Part shown: positions 12,430-23,151 of the stretch, one piece after another | Layout of the letters: every line of letters begins with the position of its first letter | How positions within the stretch are numbered: position 1 is the first letter of the stretch | Assembly (NCBI RefSeq): GCF_963675165.1 | Contig: NC_087377.1 | Location: 11,642,632 to 11,706,631 of the forward strand | Reading direction: 5' to 3' | DNA length: 64,000 bases | DNA from: Halichondria panicea | Taxonomy: Eukaryota; Porifera; Demospongiae; Suberitida; Halichondriidae | Notes under the pieces: model-generated | The model's input: the letters and a program-made list of their open reading frames with translations, nothing else | Told to the model about the DNA's origin: nothing | The model's database searches: none | Translations under genes and position numbers: made by a program

Positions 12430-12595
12430 TACCGTATAGCGGATGATTTTCGTGAGGTAAAAATGTCGTTCAACTCGAAAATGGTGATGTTTATTAGTAA
12501 AAATTTCATTTGATTTCACTGCTTGCACTGCATTACATGCGTTCCGGTAAGCCACGCCTAAGTTTTCGAGGGGAAAAATTTTGTGGAGGTCAGTG
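12430..12595. repeat. Truncated CCGTATAGCGGGTAATTT-family MITE
   Basis: It starts ccgtatagcggatgattttcg and follows the element at 17663-17883 in the reverse direction up to the ttttgtggaggtc block. The second terminal repeat is missing. Confidence 0.6.
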
Positions 12596-12708
12596 TATTC
12601 TTGTAGCTTATATAACAACTAGGGTTTCACAATGTTGTGTGGCCAGATTATGGGATAACGTTAAAATGTGGTTAAAAATTTGGTTTGAAACAACTAAAAT
12701 GAAAGGTA

Positions 12709-12877
12709 CTGTATAGCAGGTAATTTTCGTTGGTGCAAATTTCATACAAACTACCCATTTGTATTCGTACAGGGGATGGTGACGTTGAACATAAGAATTA
12801 TTATTGTGCCAGAAAAAGTTTGCAGTTTTAATTTTCGTCCACTGAAACAAAAACCGCTATATACCCACTATATACGG
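12709..12877. repeat. CCGTATAGCGGGTAATTT-family MITE
   Basis: The ends are ctgtatagcaggtaattttcg and ctatatacccactatatacgg. The internal sequence (ttggtgcaaatttc) matches the element inside the intron at 47822-47983, so these two form a subfamily. Confidence 0.6.
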
Positions 12878-13300
12878 TAATCATGGCAGAAGTTATGCTC
12901 TATGAAGCATATGTAGGTGGAGTCACCAACATTGTAGTGAATTTTGAAGGACTTGTAAATAAAAAGCCATAATTATGATACATGGGGCTAAGGTGTTAGT
13001 ATGTATGCCAAGTTTCGTTAAAATCTGAGGGGGTGCTCATTTTTTGTGTTGACTTGATAGGAATGTCTCATAAACGAAGTAAGTACTTTAAGTGACACAA
13101 ATTCACACAATGTACATGGTATACAATGGATTTTTAGTCTAAGCTGAGTGCATGGGTTGGGCTGCATGTGAGTTGAGGGTGACACTGAATGACACAATAA
13201 ACATACGTGGGTACAGTAACAATCGTCCTGTATAAGGAAAGTTAGACTTGAGCCTATGTCATGCCATACAGTGCTACCATATTATTACGCAAAGACTCAC

Positions 13301-15757
13301 ATTGGATTGTGTTGTTCTATTCTCCCTCTGAGGATCATTCTCCCCAGCAGCTGACATAGTGAGGTGAGACAGTCCACTCCAGCAGACTGCACCAGGCATT
13401 GTCACTGCTCTGAGGGTGTGTGTGTGGGGGGGGTGCATGTAAATAACTGGAGTATGTAAATCAACATTATCAATATTGGAAACAGTGTTTTGGAGCAAAC
13501 CTATGATATTGAAAGTAATGGCTCCTACACAGTCCCAATAACTCACCAGTCCATAGAAGATACAGCTCTAGGTGTCTCTTGAACACTCTCTCACCCAGTA
13601 ACTTGTCAAACACTGGCAACTGTGGACAGAGAAAGAGAGAGAGCAACATTGAACACACTATCTACAAAAGTACCTTATCACACCCATCTTTGTACATGAT
13701 CAATACACCTAATCTACACAACATCAACATACCTTTATCCCATACCCCACTACACCCTCAATCACACAGCACATCCACACACATCACACACCCTCACCCT
13801 TCATTCTTCTCCCACAGCTCTCCCAGCTTGTGATAGTGTGAGTCTACATCCTCCCCTCCTCATTTTGGGGGCCAGTGAACCACACGAGTACATCTGCTGG
13901 TCTGGGTTGTCATGGACACGATGCACCACCTTAAATACACCCGGTCCAGGATCAATACCAGTGGAGCTGAGGAAGGAGGGGGAAGAACGAATATAATTTG
14001 CTTCTTATCAAAGTGTATTGCACAATCTTTTAAACAGCTATTCAGGTAGTAAAACAGTCGAAAGAGCTTTAAGCGCGCTCAATGTACAACAGTATTGATT
14101 ACGAAAGCAGCAGCTCACAAGGTTAGAGAAAGAGATAGAGAACTTTGAGTGCTGTAGAAGTGAAGTAAAGATAGAGATAAGACAAGGAATGTAGTGGTCA
14201 CCCATGCATGGTACCGTATTACTAGAATATTTTGCTGGTGAAAACCCTTTGCGAATGAGCCAAATCAGCAGAAAATTAGACCCTTTGCTAATGCGTTCTG
14301 GCAAGAATCGTGTGTATTTACTAGTAATAATTTAGGTTTTGCGGATTTTATTGTTGCAAATTGATCAACCATCGCAAAGTTCACAAATGTTTGATGCATG
14401 CTCGCAAAACATTCTAGTAATAGTTATACGGTAGTTAGTGGTCACCCACAACTTGATGATCTGTTACAGAACACAAAGGATTCGGAATTAAGGTGATACA
14501 CTCCATACTAGCTAAACTGTAACAGGTTTGCAAAATACAACCACAGCCAGTTAGGTCCCATAATACAGTGCAGCTAGAATCTTCAAAGGTTTCTTAATGG
14601 GGCTTTCATACTTGTAGTGTTGTTTTCACATGGTCAGCTAGTGAACAAAGAGCACGACTATTCTCAACATCAGGAGTGCATGAATATTCATGCACTCCTG
14701 TCGACATACAATGAAAAGGTAATAATGAGCTGAGCAAACAAACAAATGTTACAATCTTGAAAAACACACCTCAAATTATCAGTACAGTCTACAGTCTATA
14801 CAGTGTCTCACCATATAAGCCTTGGTGACGCTGGTGAGAGCAGCAGCTGCCCCTTGTCTAACTGAGGGTATGCTGTCCTCAATTATGGTTGGCAAAGAAC
14901 AGTAGCAACAGTTTATCCAGCCACGATCTGAGGAGAGTGGGGGAACACCAACAACCAGCCAGTCAGTCAGTACTAGCTCTATAATGAAGTACTTGATCAG
15001 AGCACAAAATCAAACTATTTATGCCCTCAAATAAAAGTTCCTGTTACGTTTGCGTTGCACGTTTTTATGGAGCCAGAAAATGCAATCAGAAGAAAATAGC
15101 TGTACAACAACCTACACAGTAGCTAGCTAGCTATATAGCTCTGTGTATGGCTTTTAGGATATTTTCTCTGATGAATTTAGTATTATAGGACATTTTACGG
15201 GAAAAAATATCAAATAATTTTGCGCATGCGCAAGCAGTCGATAGCAGGCCCTTCTTTTCTATGAAGGCCGGTGAAGGAGGCTATTACTGGACCAGATGCG
15301 ATACGGGATTAATCGCTGTACACTCTCCAATCACTAATAGCACATCATATACTATTGATTGTTAATCGTTTGTGATGTGCAGTTTTAAGGACATTTTTAG
15401 CTGCAGTTTCAGTGAAAAAAATTAGCCGCAGCCATTATTCGAACGTGCAGTCGTCAAGGCAGTTTATGTACAATACCTGCCTGAATGGTCGTCTGTTATA
15501 GCAGAGTTTTACGAGCAACTGAGTAAACGCTATTGATTAAAAAGCAAAATGCGGATGATATCAAAGGCCTGCTAACCACAAACATCAAGTCTATGTACGT
15601 TGAGCACGTGATCCGCTTCCGTTTCCTATCCCTCTTTTCCTTTAACAATCTATGCTTCTATGACTGCATACTCACCAATAGTCAGGAGTTTCTATGCCAG
15701 TTGCTCCTCTGAGATCTTACTGAGATGATCCGCCAGCTTCAGCAACTCTTCATCCAT
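13301..15757 (-). pseudogene. ARM/HEAT-like multi-exon gene, copy beta, probably non-functional
   Basis: Candidate minus-strand exons: 15721-15757 (MDEELLKLADHL, donor gtaaga), 14812-14927 (IIEDSIPSVRQGAAAALTSV, a typical HEAT-like helix pair), about 13830-13975 (MYSCGSLAPKMRRGG), 13547-13619 (FDKLLGERVFKRHLELYLLW) and 13301-13386 (CWSGLSHLTMSAAGENDPQ). Phases of the last two join (phase 1 to phase 1), and 14812-14927 is open. The exon at 13830-13975 has a frame-breaking insertion relative to copy alpha. The piece downstream of the start exon contains an in-frame TAG if read through. I read it as a damaged gene. The parent protein is not identified. The start lies 245 bp from the divergent receptor gene at 16003. 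Confidence 0.5.
14671..14700. repeat. Perfect 30-bp palindrome
   Basis: The arm caggagtgcatgaat is followed directly by its reverse complement. A looser version (gggagtgtatg...catacactcc) occurs near 61158-61185. Confidence 0.8.
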
Positions 15758-16002
15758 TTGTCAATCACTTTAAAGTCAAGCAGCTGAGACAAAACAGACG
15801 GTAAAGATCCACTACACAATAAACATGAACTTGATATTTATCACTAGTAGTGAGACAGAGATAAAGTGCTTGTGCACGCACACGCGCACACGTACCTAGG
15901 CACATGCATGGCTACGCTCATGCAGTTTATAATTATTACACGCGTGGATCATGGATAGATCTAGTTGTCTGCTAGGATGATAGTACTATAAACAACAAGA
16001 GT
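15758..16002. promoter_or_regulatory. Short divergent intergenic region, possible shared promoter
   Basis: 245 bp separate the start codons of the minus-strand ARM/HEAT-like copy (15757) and the plus-strand receptor copy (16003). The part next to the minus-strand gene (ggtaaagatccactacacaa at 15799) is conserved at 6312 and 27311, so it belongs to that gene's 5' region. No TATA box is obvious. Confidence 0.35.
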
Positions 16003-17642
16003 ATGGGGTTCATCTTCATTGGTTTATTTATGGCGATAGTGACTAAATCTAGAGGTATGATTGTACTGACATTAGCTAAATATTAATAGATCTATCATAG
16101 ATACTGTACACTATGTAAAGGTAAAGCGCATAATTTTTATGTATTTTGAAGGATAGTACAATTAATTAATGATATATGAATTTAACGCTAACTTAATTTG
16201 CTCTACCAAAAAGAGGCGTCTCTAATGTCCAACACGAGTGTAGCATGTCCTGGTGAGGCTGTTTTGTTCACATGCTCTTCGCCTGGTACTGCATTGAGAT
16301 GGCAAGTGCATCTACTATCACCAGCAGGGTGGTCACTGCAAACTATCTTCCTTCTCTCAAAAGTTGGTGTTCCAAGGACACTTGGATCAGGAGTGATCAT
16401 GTTTGAGGCTGTTCTTGTGAGCAACGATAGTGGAACTCTGACGTCCACTCTCATCAACCTCAGTGAAGTGTCTGTACTGGATGGTAGCAATATCACCTGC
16501 ACTGTTGTCGATTCAAATGGTATAGTTGTTGCACTACAGCAGACAATCTCAGTTGCTGGTGAGTAGCTATCTTTATATATTAATGTAACTTATTGCTTAT
16601 GTTACACACAGGTACTTCAACTTCTCCATTAAATCCAAGAATATCCTCCACTCAGAACCAGCTCAGTTTCTCTATAGTCACTCTGGAGTGGGACCCTCCC
16701 TCCTCTACTGGTGGAGTGTCTGTCAGCTATGTCCTTATCATATTCCCAACACCTCTCTCTGGGTCACCAGTCACCATGGATACCACCTCAGCACTAACAA
16801 CTGTCTCCTACAACACTCCCTATGATGTGACCATCAAAGCTGTCAACTGTGTTGGAATGAGTGAAACTAGAATTGTAGATCTGAGTAGGTCAATTTAATA
16901 TCATTACAGTCATGTAAAATAATTATAATGCAGTTGTGTGCCGCACACCGTTTACTGCTGCTGGCGTGACCATCACTAACTCACCTCCTGTCACTATTGG
17001 TGGATCCATGCTACCTTCACTTGCAGTGGAGACAATGAAGCCAGAACCTCAACCTGTGGTAGTAGTGGGTGGTCTCCTGACCCTGGGACCTTTGACTGCA
17101 GCAATCCTATAGGTATACTGTATAATTTAATGTATCATACATGTAGCAATTCATTTTTTGGCGGCTTTCCTCCACTCGCAGTCGCCTGTGGCTCTCCAGC
17201 TGTACCTTCTGGAGGCAGTGTGGACATCAGTGGTAGGACACCACCCTTCTCACAGTGTTCACAGGTTACCTATCGGTGTGACGAGGGACTGTTCCCCCTT
17301 GATGTGAGGACCAGTACATGCACTGATGTGGGGGGTAGGGGAGAGTGGGTGGAGAATCCTGGGAGCTTGGTGTGCAGAGAGAGGCCAGGTAAAACATATC
17401 TAACGTATGATAAGCAATATCCTCCTTTTTGCTATTCACAGCCAACTGCACTCTTCCTGCTGAGCCATTCAACGGTACTATAGTGAACTATGAGAGGTTG
17501 AATGAGACAGTGTTGGAGAGAACAGTGCTGACTTACCAGTGTGACAATGGACTCATATTGACTGGACCTAACACCATCACTTGCACTAATGCTCGAGTCT
17601 GGAGTACTAATCCTGACGCAATCATGTGTGTGTTCGCTGAAG
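16003..17642 (+). pseudogene. Ig-FN3-CCP receptor copy with frameshift and no TM exon
   Basis: Exons: 16003-16054 (signal peptide, MGFIFIGLFMAIV), 16214-16558 (Ig-like, SVACPGE...VLFTC...ITCTVV), 16612-16884 (FN3), 16934-17112 (CCP1), 17182-17388 (CCP2) and 17442-17642 (CCP3). All splice phases are 1. The CCP1 exon is 179 nt instead of a multiple of three: relative to the copies at 2959 and 63793, one c is missing at about 17012 (atgctacc versus atgctcacc). The shifted frame hits TAG at the exon end. The other exons are open. No TM/tail exon like 3858-4126 is found downstream; a MITE sits at 17663. If the deletion is a sequencing error the ectodomain would be intact but still unanchored. Confidence 0.75.
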
Positions 17643-17662
17643 GTGGGTTATAATTAATAAGT

Positions 17663-17883
17663 ATATATAGCGGGTAATTTTTGTGAGGTAAAATATTCGC
17701 TATTTTTGTGGGGCAAGCTGACCTCCACGAAATTTTCCCCACCAAAACTAAGGCTTGGTTTACCAAACGCATGCAATGTAGTGCATGCATGTAATTAATG
17801 AAGTCAAATGAAATTTTTACTAGAGAATCATCGTGTTTGAGTTGAATGCATTTTTTACCCCACGAAAATTACCTGCTATACGA
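17663..17883. repeat. CCGTATAGCGGGTAATTT-family MITE
   Basis: The ends are tatatagcgggtaatttttg and its inverted partner cgaaaattacctgctatacg. It lies 20 bp after the CCP3 donor of the receptor copy, where an intron before a TM exon would be expected. Confidence 0.7.
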
Positions 17884-20149
17884 TAGAGCATTCTATAGAT
17901 GATCCGTAGCTGCTTCATATAGCTCAAGTTAGGTACATTCATGTGAGGCTTATACTAAACAGTGTTTTCTTAGGCCTATACAACCATGTGAGGTATATTA
18001 TAACAGAACAGTTTAATGGACTTGAGAAAGGCAGTGAGGGGTCAATACTTAAAATGAGCTACGTGTGATGAGCCATTACGGGCACTAACTGATCATGCCT
18101 ATCAACACCAACAGATGCTATTTTATAGGTATACTTCTACAAATTAATGTTCCTTGATAAGTAGGTATCAAACGATTATTGATAAAAGTGATTGAGTCAA
18201 CAGCAAATGAATATGAAGAAGCCCTAATTATACTGAATAAACTCTCTTTGACATAATAATTATGCTAAACTAACAAGTGATTACAATTAAACTCATATCA
18301 AAAGACAGGAATAGACTGAATTCATGTATTGAGTTGATTTCGTTCAGAAAAAGTTAATACCTATTATAATAACCAACAATAAAACACGCATGTTCTGGTG
18401 GAGCCTAATTAAGCTTAGTCTGATAACAGCTAGATTAAAGGGGGTACATATATTGCACCAGAGGATTGAGGCTATAATTATAGAAACTTCTCTTGTATAA
18501 TTATAGATGACTATACTGACTTGGTTTTTGGTGTTGGTGGACACAAAATGTTATTTTAAGGATAGGTCAAACTGTTTTTTTAGCAAACTTTACTCAGAAT
18601 CAGAAATACAAATCGACTGCCATTCATCATAATAATTATGAGACTACTAGGCAGAGTACAGGTGAAGGCAACAGTGTCACCAGGACAGGCCAGGCCACAG
18701 TGGAGGTGGATGTCAAAGTGGCTGAATGAAATTTGTCATATCTAAGCAAACATTTCCTACAATTAATCTGGAAGAGGGTGACCACATCTCATCATCACAC
18801 ACAATTACATTGCTGTATAAGCTAGTGATTACTTACCACAAGCAGAAAAACCAATTAATGTATTTGAGTAATTAATTACTGAACCAACGAACTAGACTAT
18901 ACACTTAACGTGCAGTTGTTTACTGCATGTTGACGCTAACCACTGGCACTGTTATTGCACTAGCTGTTAGTACCCTGTTATGATAGCAGTAAGATAAACT
19001 ATACAACTACCGTAAATACACAATCCACCTTCAGAAACGAAAACATTAGACATCAATATTATCACTAGCTACAGTGACCTGGTCACTATGCACACACAGT
19101 ATTATATGCGTCATGCATATATATAATTATGCTCTACGTATGCATAGCAGCTAGGAAGCAATTAATTATTATAGGTACATATAGGCTTCATAGCCTAATG
19201 TAGCCTCCTTCAACAGGCCTCCTTTTGAAGTGCAGTGGGCGCGGGGACGAGGCTATAAACCTACCATGTATATGGACACTTTAAGGCATGCAGGAAAAAA
19301 CTGATCACATGCATGCATTTGCGTCAACATAGTATGATCCATATAGGAAACTGTAAATATAGTACTGCAATACTTATATATAGATCTGCATGATTACCCA
19401 ATATAGACAGTTGGCATCATGTATATTATGTGTGTGAATTAAATTATCATGTGCTTGAAAGCTTTGTCACGTACCTGTACATATAAGCCATTATAGTACA
19501 ATTAGGGGCTATTTCTATCAATGTAGCGTCTATTAAAGCATTACGGTATAATTATATTACCATAATTAAAAGCCACACAAGCTTTCCTGCAATGTCCAAA
19601 GCCGTACAAATTAAATTACTAATAGGTTTTTTAGGTGAATTCCAGACACACCCAATATTGTCAATTGGAATCAATGAGCTGTACGTGGGATGATGTTGAC
19701 TGTACAATATTGTAGTGCTAGACTAAAATTCCAAATTATGCAACATGGTGCATGGCCGCTCACATAAATAGCAGTATCACGCATAGATTAATTTCTAGCA
19801 CAATGGTATTCAATGCTCGGCATCAGAAGGAAATATAACAGTAACAGTATACGTTATACTATATGGGCATATCCTACGTAATGATATAGGCCTGTATATT
19901 ACCTAATTTTTCACATGGCCTAAAAATGGATATTGGGCTGAATGAACTGTATGACCACGACTAAATCTTACACTCACTATAATATGTACACCATCTTGTA
20001 CATCTACAAAAGAACTACGTTACACACACTTTTTCACACCTAATTAACCTACGTAAGCACACTTTTTTTGATATTCCACTCCGGCCGACACCATCTGATC
20101 TCCACACATGCACATAACACAAGCACCCTCACCCCTCACTTTTCTCCCA
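17884..20149. other. Intergenic, no gene seen
   Basis: AT-rich sequence with short unconserved ORFs. The end tagcctccttcaacaggcct at 19199 recurs in inverted form near 15275 and 37605, marking another small repeat family. Confidence 0.45.
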
Positions 20150-20298
20150 TGGAGTTTGTGAGCATGAGTCCATACATCCTCCATTCCTCATTTTAGGGGC
20201 CACACGAGTACATCTGCTTGTCTGTGTGGGTCGGTTGTCATAGATACAATGCACCATCCCAAATACAGCTGGTTCAGCATTAATACCAGAGGAGCTGC
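20150..20298 (-). pseudogene. Isolated exon fragment of the ARM/HEAT-like gene
   Basis: This is the fourth copy of the segment with the AGATGTACTCGTGTGG core on the minus strand. It is degenerate: part of the core (gttcactgg) is deleted and a stop follows. It lacks partner exons. Confidence 0.45.
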
Positions 20299-20529
20299 TA
20301 ATAAATAATAATAAAGCTATATAGGTGCACAAACATTCATGCAGAGGTATTATTGTATGTATACACAATACATTAAATACATGCAACTCTGCATGAATCT
20401 GCGTGAATGTTAGTGCGCCTTGTACATTGTCAATTAATTAGCTTGCAAAGTACTGCTTTCTTACACATGAACCAACTAAGATAACTCCAGCAAGATATCC
20501 CTACATCAATATAGGTGAAGCCTAATGTA

Positions 20530-20830
20530 TACATAGGAAATCTGCAGAGCGCTGGTCTGCTCTCATGAACAAAACTATTAACTGGTTTGCTCTAAAGAAG
20601 TTTGCAACCAGTGTTGCATGGTTAGAAATGTGTTATATTACAAAGGAGGAAACTAATAAACTTTAACTTTCTTTATGAATGTTATTACATACAATTACTA
20701 TGCACGGGCTAATTATGAATACATTTAATATGTGTTTACAGCCAGAGGGATCAAACCACCCACTAATTTTTGGAAATGTTATTGTAGAAACGTTTAGATT
20801 GAGAGATAAACTATAACCTACTATCATAAA
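20530..20830. repeat. Interspersed repeat, family R1
   Basis: A weak copy of the R1 repeat: ggaaatctgcagagcgctgg at the left and the acagccagagggatcaaacc block at 20740. Confidence 0.4.
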
Positions 20831-21105
20831 CCAGAGGGTTCGACATGCGTGCACGAATACTATACAAATGCTATACATGTAGTGCATTGGCCTGGACTAG
20901 TGCGCGCATGCATTGGCCTGCATGGATGTTATCACTTGACTGCAATTGTATAGTGATATGTGCAGTCACGCATTTCGGACCTCTTCTGACCATAAACAGA
21001 CAATCCATATTCCTATATCCTAGAAAAGGGACAACAATTCAACTATAGACATCAACAATTATGGGGTGCCGGTTGTTTCAAAATGCTAATTTTATCCACT
21101 TAATA

Positions 21106-21208
21106 TGCAGAAGTACACTGACTTACGCAGAAGTACACTGACTTATACACAAAGTGCACTGACTTATACAAGTACACTGACTTATGCAGAAGTGCACTGA
21201 CATATTAG
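21106..21208. repeat. Short tandem repeat, about 20-bp unit
   Basis: The unit agtacactgacttatgcaga is repeated about five times with small changes (agtgcactgac variants). Confidence 0.8.
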
Positions 21209-21639
21209 GCCTGGAAAATATCAAGAGGTTAATTGTCGACAAAGCATATACCTTCAGAATAATTATAGAACACTCATTGAATTACCAACTACAAAAGAGA
21301 GAACTCATGCATGCATAGTTGCATGGGTTAGGACAACATGTGAAGTGAATAGATCTAAATTTCCCAGCTATGTTTAGATCATGGTACACACTCCGAGTCA
21401 CTGGCTCAAAGAAAAGAGCTCGTAAAATAGTAGCACCTTCATCATAATCAGCGAGTACCCTCAATGAATGAAAACACACCTTCATAAGATCAGCAATGAT
21501 CACCCTCACTGGCAGAAAATATACCCTCATAAGATTAGAAAGCAACCTCATTGGTAGAAAATTGACACCATCCCTCATTGCAATATTGCAATCACCCTAA
21601 TTTTGACCCTAATATCACACCATAATTTTATATCCCGTT

Positions 21640-22520
21640 TGGAATGGCTCTTAGCTGAAGCTTTTATCTTCCCTAAGCTTAGAAAACATAGAAGGCAGAA
21701 CAATTAAGTGAAGACTGAGGCTATATAAAGCTTTGTCAAGCTTGTCAAGGTCAGATATTTTTGTGTGGTTTTGAAAACACACCTTCATAAGATCAGCAAT
21801 GATCATGCACCCTCACTGACAAAAAATACATGATGGTGGATCAAGTGAAGAGTGTGAGTAGAGGACTTGGTGCTACCACCATCAGCTCAAACAGAGGGAT
21901 CGATAATAACACTATATAAACCTGTTTAATACGAGAAATTTAATATGGCTGTATACACGTATAACTATACTTCTCTGCACAGGAGCAATCCATGCAACAG
22001 TGCTCCTCTTGGCTAGTATACTAACAAACGAGACTGGACAGTGTGAGGTAAGGGCTTAAATCCTCTTTTTGTCTTTGGTTTCTTTTTAATCTTGTCCTAT
22101 ACTCATAGAACTGGAGTGTATATCTGCTCGTTTGAGCGTTGTTTAGAGGCATCAAGAGAATCTACGTTTCTCAGCAAGATTTAACTGAGTAATAAATAGG
22201 GGCCTAAATCAGAGAGGTCCAGCAGCCTGCTAAACCTTCTTGAAAAGAAATTTGGAGCATTCAATCATCCTGAAGTTTGCCTGGGTCACTATAATCGTGC
22301 TGCAGCACAACCGGCAACTCCCCTAGGCCTTGTGAAGCACCTTCCTATGTGTAATACTCCACTCAGGGAATTTTCTATGTTAATTATTGGTTTATTAAAT
22401 ATTTTTACCGACCACAAATACATGAAAATTTGACGCATGCGCAGACTACTAGTACCAGGCCTAGTTGTGTTCGCCTAATCGTTATAAAAGCGAAAAACTC
22501 GGCCTGGGGGATCGAGGCTA
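21640..22520. repeat. Segmental duplication (copy at 60122-61013)
   Basis: Both copies begin ttggaatggctcttagctga and share aaagctttgtcaagcttg, gtggatcaagtgaagagtgt, a spliced-looking piece (cacag at 21983, donor gtaagg near 22048) and the end tcggcctggg..gatcgaggct. The spliced-looking piece would read AIHATVLLLASILTNETGQ, like part of a secretory leader, but the other copy is frame-broken. No full gene is visible. The similarity ends at a CGAGGCTA repeat terminus. Confidence 0.65.
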
Positions 22521-23151
22521 GTGCAGAGCTATTATAACTACTATAGCAAACTCCATGGACAAGTTTTTCTACGCACTCAGTGACTACTCTATAGAAACCT
22601 ACAGAAACTCTTACTTGACACACACACACACACACAACTGTATATCTCGCTTACGCATGCGCACTGCATGGGTTTTTCACTTACTAAATTCCTCAGTTGT
22701 ACGTCTATGCTATAGTCAGAGCCCCAATATAATTAGTTCGTGTTGACAAGATCCAATATTTATTATTTTTATTTATAGCTTTTCCACATTAATACCAAAT
22801 TATTGCAGCCTATCCCTTGATTAACTGCATAGATCACATCCACTGTTTCCATTATTTGTTTATTTAGTTTCTATTACTTGAATATATACAAGTGCGTAAT
22901 TACCTCAATGACATTTAAGTGCCAAGTTTTCTGCTGATTGTTTTACAAATGTTTTCCCTTGCAGTAATCAATTATAATTATGGTAGTTGCTTTTCACCAT
23001 CTACTTCCACTAAACAACATATATAATCATTGCTTTGTATATTGATAAAAAATGAAACCAGAAAGCATGCAATGCATGTATAAATTTGCAATACTGAATA
23101 ACACATTACAATGTTAGTACCTACAATTATTGGGAATTGTCTTGTAATGAT

